DNA from: Myotis daubentonii
Taxonomy: Eukaryota; Chordata; Mammalia; Chiroptera; Vespertilionidae
Direction of reading: 5' to 3'
Length of the DNA: 64,000 nucleotides
Assembly (NCBI RefSeq): GCF_963259705.1
Contig: NC_081844.1
Span: 11,827,715 to 11,891,714 of the forward strand
Under the pieces are notes generated by a model. It worked only from the letters and a program-made list of their open reading frames with translations. It did no database searches and was not told the DNA's origin. A program made the position numbers and the translations under genes. Shown here one piece after another: positions 11,555 to 23,399 of this stretch (within the stretch, counting starts at the first letter, position 1; each line of letters opens with the position of its first letter).

Positions 11555-12967
11555 AGTCACCCAAATTCGGTTTTCTCTGCATGGTGTAATTACATGAATA
11601 ATCCTGTCAAAACAAAGTGGATGCTCCTCCACCACACAGCTTGTCCACCCCCTGTCTTCCTCCATGGCAGTCAGCCCTCCTCCCTCTCTGAAGGTCATCC
11701 CAAAGTTTTTCATCAGCTACTACCATGGATCTGGAAATGAAGGCAGAAACTCATGAAATATATGTTAGTGAAGGAACATGTTCAAAAAACAAAGAGAAGA
11801 ATCCAGTTAAAAAGGAGAGATTGCACATACAAGAGAGAGAGGGTATTGTCTTTAATGTTAGGTTTCTAAGAAAACTTGAGAGACCATCAAGTAGGATGAA
11901 GGATCACAAAAGGGAATTATAGCCCCATCTCCTCCTCTACTTTCTCTTCCCTCCTCTCTACCTTTCCTCTCCCACTTTTCTCCCTCCTTTCCATTATTCT
12001 TACGTCAAGGTCCAACCATGTAGATTATTTGGACCTAAATTGGGCACTGCTTACTTATATTTTTAGTTTTCAACAATTTCAAGAGTGTTTCTATCCCGTG
12101 TTGGAATGATCTTAGGCTAGGGTTGGAGTTATTAATAAAACATTAGTTGGGAATATAATATTCTCCCTAACTTGTGTTGGATGGGTCCTATTATGGACTA
12201 GTAATAAAATAGTAACCAAGGTCAGATAGAAAACACAGAGGAAAACTTTCCATTCCCTCACCTTCCCAACCTCACCCACATCTGGGTACCAAAGATTGGT
12301 GATTTCTGAATCAATGTGTTAGAATTGTTCTTTAATAGTTATCTCAAAAGTCTGTCTCTCATTTTTAAGCCCCCCTCTGTTTGAGGTGGTAATGAGGGGA
12401 TGCCTACAAGCCAGGAAGAGCTGAGACATTGGAAGGAGAGGAAGTGACTGTCTCCCCTCCTTCAAGCAATGGATACCAATCCCAATTTGAGTTTATTCAA
12501 ACCATCCTGGCCAGATCTCAGAAACCCCTGCAGAGCTCAGAAGAGGGATATTCAAGGTGTGAGACCCAAAGCAGATCCAGCCTCTGGGCTACAGAGGTTC
12601 TGTCAACCAGACCACTTGGGGATCCATCCTGACAGACTTCAGCCAGGTTGCCCAGGACCAGGCAGGGACAATGACTCACATTGGCCTGCGTCAGGGAATC
12701 TACCAGGAGGCCTAGGACCAAGGGGCCAGAATCAATAACATCAGAGCAAAATCCAGTGACCTCCACAAATAGCAGATCCAAAGTTTGTTTCTGTTTCTTA
12801 TTTGGAACAGAAACAGAAACAAATCCTTCTTTTTGATCCCCTTCACCCCACCCCCCTACTAATTATTTTGTTCTCGTGCCATTTAGTACTCTTTGTTTTC
12901 TTTTCTTTTTCATTTTTAGTCTCTCTTGTTGTTTTGCTTTATTTTGTTTGTTTGTTTTTTGTTAATC
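11555..12967. other. Mostly unassigned sequence
   Basis: No defensible gene. About 12425-12790 is less AT-rich and could be a decayed L1 5' UTR belonging to the ORF1 downstream, but I could not confirm this. The short frames here have no domains. Confidence 0.35.
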
Positions 12968-13155
12968 CTCTCCCAAGGATATTTTTCCATTAATTTTTTG
13001 AGAGAGTGTAAAGGAGGGGGAGAGACAGAGAAATAAAAACATCAATGTGAGAGAGACACATTGATTGGTTGCCTCCAATACATGTCCTGACCAGACCAGG
13101 GATTGAGACTGCAGCCCAGGTACATGCCTTTGACTGGAATCAAATCTGAGGCAAG
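12968..13155 (-). mobile_element. Ves SINE 3, head truncated
   Basis: Antisense SINE body: 'ccaaggatatttttccatt', GA-rich middle, and 'tgcctttgactggaatcaaa' (B-box side). The tRNA-like head is missing at the right end. Confidence 0.8.
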
Positions 13156-13502
13156 GTGTCAGATTTCATGGTGTTATCAGTTCAATCTTGATTTGTACTG
13201 GTTTATTCTGTCAGTACCTGTATATCAGCTGGCATGACATGGTCAGGATTGAGCTTTACAGTCAACAAGCCTGAGGGGAGACCACAACCACAAATGAGGC
13301 ATCAGCGATCAAGACCCAATTAGAACAGAAGAGCTCAAATAACCCACACAAGGAACATTCTTAGAGCATCCAGCTCAAAACGGCTTTACCACCAGGTCCC
13401 ACAAGACACTTCCTACAAAAGGCCAACCCATAAAGATTGGGAGGCAGAGCAGTTCCATCTAATACATAGCAACAAACACAAAGAGACAGCTAAAATCCCA
13501 AA

Positions 13503-14135
13503 ATGAAAGAACAGGAGGAATCACCAGAAAAAGATCTAAATAAAATGGAGGTAAGCAATTTATCAGATATAGAGTTCAAAGTAATGGTTATAAGAATGCT
13601 CAAACAGGTTATAAGAATGCTCAAACAACTTAGTGAGAACTACAAGCAACCAAATGAGACTACAAGGAACTTAGTGGGAACAACATCAGCATGAAAAAAG
13701 ATATAAAAAAAATGAATAAGAACCAATCAGAAATAAAGAATGACATCGCTGAAATAAAGAATACCCTGGAAGGAATTTATAGTAGGTTATAAAAGGCTGA
13801 GGAATCAATTAGCAAATAAGAAGGCAAAGTAGAAAAAAATACCCAATCAGAGTAGCAATTAGAAAAATAAATTAAAAAGCAGGAGGATATTTTAAGGGAA
13901 TTGTGGGACAACATGAAAAGGCACAATATTTGCATCATAGAGGTACCAGAAGGAGAAGAATCTGAGCAAGGAATAGAGAACCTGTTTGAAGAAATAATGA
14001 CAGAAAACTTCCCTAACCTGGTGAAGGAAACACAAGTTTAGGAAACACAGAGTCCCAATGAAGATGAACCCCAATAGACCCAAACCTAGACATCATAATT
14101 AAAATGGCAAATGTAAAAGACAAAGAAAAAATCTT

Positions 14136-14191
<56 letters not shown>

Positions 14192-14445
14192 TTACCTACA
14201 AGGGAGCTCCCATTAGACTGTCATCTGATTTCTCAATAGAAACACTTCAGTCCAGAAGAGAGTGGCATAAAGTACACAAAGTAATGAAAAGCAAGGAACT
14301 GAATCCAAGACTACTCTATCCAGCAAGGCTATCATTTAAAATTAAAAGTGAATAAAAAGTTTCCCAGACAAAAAAAAATTTGCTAAAGGAGTACATTAGT
14401 ATCAAGATTGCATTGCAAGAAATGTTAAGGGGACAGCTTTAAGAA
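13503..14445 (+). pseudogene. L1 ORF1 relic with GA-repeat expansion
   Basis: ORF1p is the trimeric RNA-binding chaperone of L1. The start 'MKEQEESPEKDLNKMEVSN' resembles L1MA-type ORF1, and the C-terminal domain survives at 14190-14355 ('VTYKGAPIRLSSDFSIETLQ'). The middle is frameshifted and has stops. Within one remaining frame (14104-14355) the Lys/Arg segment before the C-terminal domain has been replaced by a GA microsatellite coding an Arg-Glu run. Non-functional. Confidence 0.8.
14138..14188 (+). repeat. (GA)n microsatellite
   Basis: An uninterrupted GA run of about 50 bases inside the L1 ORF1 relic. Confidence 0.95.
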
Positions 14446-14565
14446 GAGGAAAGCACATGTGAGTGAGAAACAAAGGTATAAAGAAAAAAATGGCAACAGA
14501 TATGTACCTATCAATAATAACCTTAAATGTAAATGGACTAAATGCTCCAATAAAAAAACACAGGG

Positions 14566-15458
14566 TAGAGGGGAGAAGATGGCAGTGTATTAAGTGGAAG
14601 CTACACTGACATTCTCCCAGTACCAAACTGGAATTACAACTAAAATATAGAAAAACCATCCTGAATAACCAACTGAAGACTAGCTGGAGAGCACCCTTAT
14701 AACCAAGGATGTAAAGAGGAGACTGCATTGAGACTGGTAGGAAGGGCAGAGGCACAGGAGGGCTTGCTGGGCTCCCACAGGCATCAGTTGAAGTTCCAGG
14801 AGGATATCTTAGCTGTGTGTGTGTGGGGGGGGGGGGGGAGGGCATTCCCCCTGAGAAGACTTGTCTAAACCAAAAACCTGGCTCCCCAGTCCAGAGCACC
14901 AGAACTGGGAAAGGTGCTCACATAACATCTGGCTGCAAAAAGTACTGGGGATTTTGCCTGGAAAGGGTAGATAGCTAGATATGCAGACATCCCATTGAAG
15001 GGTCAACACACTAAATTTCATTTGCAGCCACTTACTTTGGACTCTGGTAGAGGGAGGGCAGAGTGGACTAGAGTTGTGTGAGGAAAGCCTGGGGAGGGTG
15101 GCTTGGTAGGAAGAGAGCACAGAGGACAACTGTCAGGATCCCTGTGCTGAGTCATTCCCCTATACTGCAGAAACCATCCTTCCTAGGCAGAGATTTCCCA
15201 CCAATGCAGCTTTTGTAAAGGGGAAATAAAATGTCTCACCCATTGGAAACTCTCTTGCACCACTTTATGGAGTTTATGCCCAGCTGAGCTCTATAGCCTG
15301 AGGTTCATTAAGTTACTGAGACTAATAATCAGCCTGCAGGCAGAGGCAGGTATCTGGGTGCTTTGAGCCTGCCTGACATGCCTCTGGGCCCTGGATGAGG
15401 AAAGCAGACCTTGGTGCACAGTTTGGTCCAGCCCCAGCAGAGGGAGCCACAAGCTGTA
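14566..15458 (+). mobile_element. L1 5'-UTR-like segment
   Basis: Starts 'ggggagaagatggcag', the usual beginning of a mammalian L1 5' UTR with a weak YY1-like core, and continues as GC-richer non-coding DNA with a G16 run at 14823-14838. It is followed directly by ORF2 RT sequence, so either ORF1 and early ORF2 were deleted or two fragments were joined. Confidence 0.5.
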
Positions 15459-16978
15459 TAAAAATCACATGGTCATATCAATAGATGCAGAGAAAACATT
15501 CAAGAAAATCCGGCACCTATTTTCTATAAAAACTCTCAACAAAGCAGGAATAGAGGGATCATACTGCAACATCATAAAGGCCATATTTTATAAGCCTACA
15601 GCCAACATCATATTCCTTTGGAAAAAAACTAAAATTCTGTCCCTTAAGAATAGGAACAAGACAGGGATGTCTGATTTTATTGTTGTTCAACATAGTACTG
15701 GAAGTCCTAGCCACAGCAATCAAACAAGAAGAAAAAAAAAGGCATCCAAATTGGAAAGGAGTAAGTAAAATTGTCATTATTTGCAGATGACATGATATTT
15801 TACATAGAAAACTCTAAGGACTCCACCAAAAACTTCTAGATTTAATAAATGAATTTGGCAAAGTAGCAGGATACAAAATCAACATCATAAAATCGATGGC
15901 ATTTTTATACACCAATTAGAGGCCCAGTGCATGAAATTCGTGCACTGGTAGAATCCCTTGTGGTTGCTGGCTGCCGGCCAGGGCCTCCCTCCCTTCCCCT
16001 GGCTGGCCCTGCCCCCTGGTTGAACTCCTGGAACAAACTCCCAGTTGAGGGGACAATTTGCATACTATGCTTTTTTATATAGGATAATGAATTTTCAGAA
16101 AGAGAAACTAAAAGAATAAACAACAACAACCAATCCTATTTTCCACTGCAGCAACAACAAAAAAGATACCTTGGAATAAATATAATCAAGGAGGTAGAGA
16201 CCTATACTTGGAAAACTACAGGATATTGAAAAAAGAAATAGAGGAAGATAAAAAAACAAGTGAAAGCATATCCTGTGCTCATGCATTGAAAGAATTAATA
16301 TCATTAAGATATCTATACTATCCAAAGCAATGTATAGACTCAATACAACAATATAATTCCTATTATAATACCAATGGCATATTTTACAGATCTATAACAA
16401 ATACTCCAAAAATTTATATGGTACCAAAAGACACTCTGAAAGCAATCTTGAGAAAGAAAAACAAATTCAGAGGGATCACAATTCTGGATATCAAACTCTA
16501 CTACAAAACCATTGTAATCAAAGCAGCCTAATATTGGCACAAGAATAGGAAAATAGATCAATGTAATAGAGATCCCAGAAATTGACATCATTATGATCAA
16601 TTAATACTTGACAAAGGAGGCAACAACATACGATAAAGACAGTCTTTTCAAGAAATGGTTTGGGAAAATTGGACATGTACAATCCAAAAAAAATATAAAT
16701 GAAACTAGATCACTAACTTATACCATACACAAGAATAAACTCCAAATGGGTAAAGACTTAAATGTAAGTCATGAAATCATAAAAATCCTAGAAGGAACTA
16801 TAGGCAGTGAAATAGACATCTCACCTAGCAGAATTTTCACTGATACATTATCGAGGGGCAAGAGGAACAAAAGAAAAATTAAACAAATGGCACTACATCA
16901 AACTAAAAAGCTTCTGCACAGCAAAAGAAACCATCATCAAAATGAAATGGTAACCCACTCTATGGGAAAACATATTGT
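15459..16978 (+). pseudogene. L1 ORF2 relic (copy D), interrupted by a Helitron
   Basis: Sense ORF2 from the RT catalytic block ('SIDAEKTFKKI', about 15475) through an intact FADD box (about 15777-15795, 'ttgcagatgacatg') to 'cttctgcacagcaaaagaaa' (about 16930). Several frameshifts are present. A 169-bp Helitron sits at 15916-16084, and removing it restores 'tatacaccaa|taatgaat'. The C-terminal Cys-rich region and 3' UTR are missing. Confidence 0.82.
15916..16084 (-). mobile_element. Non-autonomous Helitron 5 (short)
   Basis: Antisense. The 3' end at left reads 'ttagaggcccagtgcatg', giving CTAA instead of CTAG, with the 'gtgcatgaaattcgtgcac' hairpin. The 5' end at right is 'tatataggata'. It lies between A and T of the L1 ORF2. 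Confidence 0.88.
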
Positions 16979-17330
16979 CATTTCAAAACTTAGTTTTTTT
17001 GTATTTCCAATTTGTTTAGTCTGCATACAAAGAAGTAACTTTTATGTTAACTCAGTAAGGGATATTCAAGCAATTTATATAAGTAAACAACATACAGCAG
17101 ATTTTATAGTTTACTTAAAAATGTAATTCAGTTAATGATTTTTAATCCTTATGTTGATATGCAGACTAAAACACTACTTTAGAATCTGTGACTTCCTAAA
17201 CTTGTCATGTAGAGTTGCTTGTTTTTGTTTTGTTCTGTTGTTGTTTTTAGATTTCTTGAACAGTTTCTGTTTGGGTCATAAGTACATTTGGTTGATTTAT
17301 TTATTTATTTTATAGACCCACTTAAAAGTT

Positions 17331-18480
17331 GAAATGTCAAAGAAAAGGAAGGATGATGATTCCCTTAAACCTGTTTTTACTTGCATTGTTGGTGTAATGC
17401 GATGATGGAACACAAAACCTGTAGTGTTTTGGGGGCCAAAGGTTTTGTCAATTAAAGTACACAGCAAACTGTTAAAGCACTTCACATCTATTTGTACCAA
17501 AAATGGAATAAGGAAGATATTTTGGGTGAGGGGGTAGAGTGAGAAAAGCTCAACTCAAAAGAGATAAGACCTTAAGCCTTGAATTTACCACTTCACAAAA
17601 CCGTTTCTTGATGCATCTGATAACATTGCCAAACACAAGAAGCTCTTCTCTTGTAGAGGGTTAAGTAAAGCCACGTGTGGCAAGTAGTCCAGCTGGTTTG
17701 TGAAATACGACAGAGGAGAGACTGGAAGTGGCTTTCTTGACTAACAACATGTTCTGGAATAGTAGTTGATATTGTTAACAGTTGGAAGCAAATCATCAAG
17801 CAATTGACAGCCTCCTTATTCCCTTTCAGTATGCAACTGGGAGAAAGTACCAGATATCTTTTTATGTAATCACCTCCTATTTATATTCACTACTAGAGGC
17901 TTGGTGCATGAATTTGTGCACAGGTGGGGTCCCTCGGCTTGGCCGGCAATCAGGCTGATTGGGGCTGGTCAAGGAGAGGGACCGTGGGAGGTAGGCTGTG
18001 ACCACCAGGGGGAAGCTCCTGTGTGAGTGTCTGCCCCTGGTGGTCAGTGAGTGTCATAGCTACTGGCCGGTCTTCTGGTTGTCCAGGCACCCAGTTGTAA
18101 CAGTCGCTTAGGCTTTTATATATATAGATTTACATGCCAATGCCACCAAAGGAAAAAAAATCTTATTTTGTAAACCCCTTTTGAAATTACACAGATTATC
18201 AATGTTTGGAAACAATAAGAAGTTTTGTTTGTGGTTTTTTTTTTTTTGCCAAACACTTTCACTGAAAGTAATAGCTTCACATGTTGCACAATGAAAACCC
18301 TGTAATACTTGGTAAGACATCTGATTTTGCTACTTTAGGGAAAAGGAAGCTCTTCACATTTTTGTCATGCACAGACATGCCAAGACTCTTCCTAAATTCC
18401 TGAAAGAAGTTTTGTTGACAGCCATAAAGTCATAAACTTCATCATAATGGACCATAATTCCTCAGTTACAAAGATCTGAA
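17331..18480 (+). pseudogene. hAT/ZBED-like transposase relic, split by a Helitron
   Basis: After a possible 3' splice-like 'ttttatag' the sequence opens with 'MSKKRKDDDSLKPVFTCIV'. Further pieces in the same general order ('LSIKVHSKLLKHFTSICTK', 'IAKHKKLFSCRGLSKA') resemble the N-terminal BED-finger and following region of ZBED5/FAM200-type domesticated hAT transposases. A further piece at about 18345-18440 ('HRHAKTLPKFLKEVLLTA') resembles the mid-transposase region of the same proteins. Stops and shifts are frequent and Helitron 6 (17893-18128) interrupts it. It is either an old autonomous hAT or a retrocopy of a ZBED gene. The assignment is from remembered family patterns. Confidence 0.5.
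17893..18128 (-). mobile_element. Non-autonomous Helitron 6
   Basis: Antisense: CTAG at 17893-17896 followed by 'aggcttggtgcatgaattt', and the 5' terminus 'ggcttttatatatataga' at right. Contains the 'gaccaccagggggaagctc' family block. Confidence 0.87.
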
Positions 18481-20219
18481 ACTTTATTAAAATGGGAGTT
18501 TATATGAAGGGATTGACCATATACAATAAGGCTAGCGAACCAGGCTTGGGCAGGACTGAAGGGAGAGCACTGGGCAACTCCTGTCATAGGAGAGGCCAAT
18601 GGTACACCAATGCGGCTAGGCTCTTGACTCAGCTGCAGCCATTAGAAATAACCCCTACTAACCCTCTGCTTTTGTGTTGTCCTTCAGGAATATCTGTTTG
18701 TCAGTCTTACATCATGTGACTACAGTCAAGCCACCAAAGGGTGGAGAGGAATTACAGCCTCCCTTCAGTTTCCCTAGTGGGAGGAAAGGTACAATTTTCT
18801 AAAATATACAGCTCTCCAGAGGTGAGCATAGAGAAACAAATAAGTCTTAACTCTTTCCTATCAAATTTTTATAATGATATCATATTGTAAAGTTCACTTT
18901 TTAGATAACAGCCTAACATTGTGAATTCATATATACTTGCCATCTCACAGAAATCTATTAAGAATGACTGCAGGTAGAATGTGTGTGTATGGGTATATAT
19001 TTGTGTGTGTTTTCATGAAAAATTTCAAAGGAACTATTGGTTATGCATCAATCCTTTTAGCCACACTCATAATCAGAAGCAGTAATTGATTTCATCATCT
19101 GTCATGGTGAATATAAACGTGTTTTATCTTTAAGTGCAACATTTTTACTTCTTTCCAGGCTAGTGAAATCATGTACTTCAGGGGAAAATTTACAAATTTC
19201 TTTTGGGTGAGATGGTAGAGAGTGTAATTGGATGTGAAAAGAATGAACAAAGACACATTTCTATTTCAATAAACTTAAATTTAAAAATTTATTGAGGACT
19301 CATGTGTACCCAAATCATGGTTGGATAACTTGTCAAGAATGCTTTATTGCAGGAAATTAGGTCCTCTGAGTTTTGAGGGAGAAAAAACTTATGATCTAGA
19401 ATATTTAACATGAAATTGGATTACAAAATGAAGAACTTCTAATGACTATGTTATTGATGGACAAATAACAGACAAGTGGAGTAGGAGGGGGGATATTAAG
19501 AGAGAGAATGTGATGAGTGTGATGGGAAAGTTAGGATGAGAGGCTGGGAGGGTTTACTGGGCCCTGATAGTCCCCATGTCCACATGAACTTCCTCAGATC
19601 CTTGGTAAACAGTGGACTTTTGGGAACTACACCACCACTGTCTCTCAGGAGCAAGGAATGCATATGGGGTGAGTGATGAGGTATCAGCTGGACCTACAGG
19701 GCTGGGACATTTTGAAGTAGAACCAGCCAGAGAATCAGGCAACTGGCATGGGTGGACATTGCTGTTTGTGACAGCCACATCAGATGGGTTTCTGCTATGG
19801 AATCAATAGCAAAGCCAACTCTGGATATTGAAACTGGTCTCTACTGTATTTTACACCAAGTTTTCCATAAGTAATCCTGTTTTACTTGTGAAAAACAGAA
19901 AGAATCCTGAAAACTATCATCCACCTCTAGTTTTACAGGGGCAAAAACAATCTATCTTTGATGGACCCAGTGGAAGTCATGGAGGACCTGATTAATGAAT
20001 CTCAGGAGGACTTGAAGAATCTTCCAACCAGGAGCTTTATTTACCTGCCTGTATGTGAAGCCAAAAACTTAGAAGAGTCTGTCCTCATTTCATATACATA
20101 AGTTGGTTTTCAGCTTAGAAAAGAAATACATGTTAATAAAGATTTTTCTGAGCTTGTGAGAACATAGAAAACTCTACAGGCTGACATCAGTGTGAAATTA
20201 TTGAGGAAACCTGTTTTTA
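18481..20219. other. No recognised gene
   Basis: Mixed unique-looking sequence. About 19820-20200 has stretches that look formerly coding, but I cannot name a protein and all frames are broken. Confidence 0.35.
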
Positions 20220-20468
20220 TTTTTATTTTTATTATTTTTATTTTTATTTTTTTAATATGTATCTTTATTGATTTCAGAGAGGAAGGGAGAGGGAGAGAGA
20301 GATAGAAACATCAATGATGAGGGATAATCATTGATTGGCTGCCTCCTGCACACCCCACACTGGGGATCGAGCCCGCAACCCAGGCATGTGCCCTTGGCCA
20401 GAATCAAACCCGGGACCCTTCAGTCCGCAGGCCAACACTCTATTCACTGAGCCAAACCAGCTAGGGCA
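20220..20468 (-). mobile_element. Ves SINE 4
   Basis: Antisense, full length: A-rich tail at left, head 'gagccaaaccagctagggc' at right. A 14-bp TSD 'gaaac(c/t)tgttttta' flanks it (20206-20219 and 20469-20482) with one mismatch. Confidence 0.93.
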
Positions 20469-20668
20469 GAAACTTGTTTTTAAATAAGGCGTCTGTGTTT
20501 GAGGTGATTGTCTCTGAGAAATGTTTTAAAAATGTTATTGAATACATTAAGCAGAATCCTTTCTTTCAGCCAAAACATCATGACAAGTTCTTGACTAAAA
20601 CTGTACAGTTTAAATAAAACTAATAAAATTCTTACCAGAGGCAAAAGGTACATTACAATATCTTGCTA

Positions 20669-21020
20669 CTAGAGGCCCGGTGCAAGAAATTTGTGCACTC
20701 GGGGAGGAGGTCCCTAAGCCCAGCCTGAGCCCTCTCACAGTCTGGGAGGCCTCGGGGGATGTCCAACTGATGGCTTAGGCCCGCTCCCTGCTCTCTAAGC
20801 CATCAGTCAGACATCCTTAGCACTGCTGCAGAGGTGGGAGAGGCTCCTGTTACTGCTGCTGTGCTCGCCAGTTGTGACCCTGGCTTCTGGCTGAGTGGTG
20901 CTCCCACTGTGGGAGCTCCTCCTGCATTGAGCGTCTGCCCCATGGTTGTCGGTGCGTGTCATAGTGACTGGTCGTTCTGCCATTTGGTCGATTTGCATAT
21001 TAGCCTTTTATTATATAGGA
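20669..21020 (-). mobile_element. Non-autonomous Helitron 7
   Basis: Antisense: CTAG at 20669-20672, 'aggcccggtgcaagaaattt' hairpin region, 5' end 'attatataggat' at right, between A and T of the host. Contains an internal foldback (20758-20780 with 20796-20816). Confidence 0.92.
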
Positions 21021-21110
21021 TAATGCTGCATTAGTCAGCGTTCTTCAGAGAAATTTTTCCCCTCCTCACTATCTGTTTTTGGATCATACCTTTTGTCCCC
21101 ATTGTTCTGA

Positions 21111-21354
21111 TCCTATATAATAAAAGCATAATATGCTAATTAGACTGGGTATCTTTCCAGACATCCTTCTGGACGAAGCTGGGGCTATGAGGGCTGAGGC
21201 AGAGGCAGCTGTGGTGGCGGGCGGGGGCCGAGGCAGAGGCAGCCACTGTGGCGGGTGGGGGCTTAGGGCAGCGGGGGCCAAAGCAGAGTCCTCTGGCCAC
21301 CACAGAGAGCAGGGGCCAAGCCCCTTGCATGAATTTCATGCCTTGGGCCTCTAG
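21111..21354 (+). mobile_element. Non-autonomous Helitron 8
   Basis: 'tcctatataataaaagcata' start and CTAG end at 21351-21354 with hairpin 'gcatgaatttcatgc'. The middle holds a duplicated GC-rich block ('gaggcagaggcagc'). Confidence 0.93.
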
Positions 21355-21379
21355 TATTTTATAATAATGTGCCTTAATG

Positions 21380-22100
21380 TGGTTCTATTTTTAACCTGAA
21401 TACTCACTGGGCTCTTTCAATCTGGAAACTCTTGTATTTCCCTTCTAGGACATTTTCTTGAATTATTTCTTTGATCACTTCTTTCATTCTGTTTTGTCTA
21501 TTCTCTTTCTGGAACTCCAATTTTTTAGCTGCTGGGAGCTCTTATACTAATTCTCTAATTGTCTTGTATTTTCATCTCTTCTTTTTTCCATCTCTGCCTT
21601 TTTACTACTTTCTGGTATATTTCCTCAAATTTATTTTCAAATTTTCTATTAATGTTTTCCTTTACTCCTCTCATGTTTCTTTTCAATGATTTCCAAGAAC
21701 TTCTTTATTTTTATTTATTATTTTTATATTGATAATAACATACATATATATATAATCATATTGTTCTAGTTTCATGGTTGCAATGCTTTTTTTTTTTATC
21801 TCTTGGAAGATACTAGTAATTGCTTTAAAGTTACCATCTTTTTAGATAAGCTTTATTCCTTTCAATTGTTTTTTTTTCTGCTTAGTTGTTTTTGCCTCTA
21901 TTTTTTTAGAATCTTTCCCCAGCGATCTGCTTATATTTGGCTTTCTCTTTATATTTAAAATGTGAGCGCGTTTTAAAAGCTTCTGCAAAGCTGTGCTGCA
22001 TGGACAGGACTTGTGTGCTTCACTGTGAGTAACCTGGCTGAGATTTTCACTGTGCAACTCTTGACGTCACTCTCTCCGGTTTTTATTTTGTTTTGTTTAG
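21380..22100 (-). mobile_element. Ancient L1 ORF1-region fragment, antisense (tentative)
   Basis: T-rich blocks such as 'ttttcttgaattatttcttt' and 'ctctttctggaactcc' resemble old L1 ORF1 in antisense. No open frame of significance remains. The right limit is unclear. Confidence 0.4.
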
Positions 22101-22520
22101 CCCCCCTCTCTTCCCTTTGGCCTAGTCAACTTTCCCAGAGAAAAATCTTCCAACATCTTTCCTGGGGGATATAAATGTCACTGGGTGTTTCGACAACCAA
22201 AGTTAGGGGAGAAAGTTGGAGGTCTCAACATGGACTGATAGATTCAGCTTAAACCCCTCCCTCCTCTGTGTCTACTGCCCCCTCCCCCACTATGCTCTTT
22301 CCAGAGAACAAATTTCAATTTTTTTGTTCTGGGGTGGAAGGTTCTAAATGCTTCATAAACAGACTTTCAAACATTCCTTCCAAAGAAAGTGGTATCTCTG
22401 CATCCTGAGATTTAGGGATTCTGTGATGGACACTGGATCAGTGCTCCACTGCTCCTCCTGCCAATGAGACATTCAACTCTGACATGTTTAATTAGCAAAT
22501 CACAATTTCTCCTGCATTCT

Positions 22521-22596
22521 TTTAAAATCCTCACCCAGGGATATATTTTTTATTGGCTTAGAGAGAGAGGGAGAAAGAGAGGGAGATAGATAGAGA

Positions 22597-22654
<58 letters not shown>

Positions 22655-22792
22655 TCAGTTGGTTGCCTCCCTTAGGCACCTCAATGGGGGTTGAATCCAC
22701 AATCTAGGTATGTGCCCTGACAGGGTATTGAATCTGCAAACTTTCTGATGTTAGGGACAATGCTCCAACCAATTGAGCCCCCCCACCAGGGC
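22521..22792 (-). mobile_element. Ves SINE 5 with (GA)n expansion
   Basis: Antisense, diverged. The CT-rich segment of the SINE has expanded into a GA run (22601-22652). The head at right ends 'cccccccaccagggc'. Confidence 0.85.
22601..22652 (+). repeat. (GA)n microsatellite inside SINE 5
   Basis: About 26 uninterrupted GA units, seeded by the SINE's CT-rich region. Confidence 0.95.
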
Positions 22793-23064
22793 TCCTTTTG
22801 CTTTTTACTTACAAAAATTTTCTCCTAATGGTCTCTTCATCTATTTTCATTGTGTGGGCTATTCCTTTTGTCACAAGTATAAGCCTCTTTCATTTTTATA
22901 GTTTTGGAGGTAGCAGAAATAAAGACTCAAGTGTAATCTTCAGTCTTTAGCCACCATATTGACTATCAATTTCTAAGAACAAAATTTCCTTTCTTGCTTT
23001 ATCTTCTTCACCAAAATTATGATGTTTTTTCATACTACTTTAGGAAAAGAAATTTTTGCCCAGT

Positions 23065-23067
<3 letters not shown>

Positions 23068-23133
<66 letters not shown>
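23068..23133. repeat. (TA)n microsatellite
   Basis: About 33 perfect TA units, self-complementary and therefore able to extrude a cruciform. The Ile-Tyr frames across it are artefacts. Confidence 0.97.
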
Positions 23134-23135
<2 letters not shown>

Positions 23136-23164
23136 TTTAAATTTTTTGCTGCCTCTAGATTTCT

Positions 23165-23325
23165 TAAAGTGGAATTGTTGCATCTTATGTTTAAGCCGTT
23201 TATCCATTTTGAGTTTATTTTTGTGTATGGTGTAAGTTGGTGGTCAGGGCATGGGGGGGGGCAATGGGGTGATAAGGACACATATGTAATACCTTAATCA
23301 ATAAAGAAAAAAAATAAAAAAAACT
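23165..23325 (+). mobile_element. Short L1 with 5' inversion
   Basis: The left part (about 23172-23244) is antisense ORF2 ('gagtttatttttgtgtatgg'). From 23245 the sequence switches to a sense L1 3' end ('gataaggacacatatgtaat') with an A-rich tail. Inverted 5' segment plus sense 3' segment is the product expected of twin priming. Confidence 0.65.
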
Positions 23326-23399
23326 AATGTGGTTGAAAAATTAGAAATTTTTTCAACTCTTGGAATTTAATGTCTGTGGATGATTTAAAAATTATATCA

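Larger units (their letters stand above)
13200..14565 (+). mobile_element. L1 fragment: 5' UTR end, ORF1 and ORF2 start (copy C)
   Basis: Sense L1 with the leader (about 13350-13500), ORF1 (13503-14445) and the first ORF2 codons (about 14490-14565, 'ataaccttaaatgtaaatgg'). It stops abruptly at 14565, where a different L1 5'-UTR-like sequence begins. Confidence 0.75.

Noticed and set aside
23019..23297. Frames with long Ile-Tyr runs
   Set aside because: Translation of the (TA)n tract.
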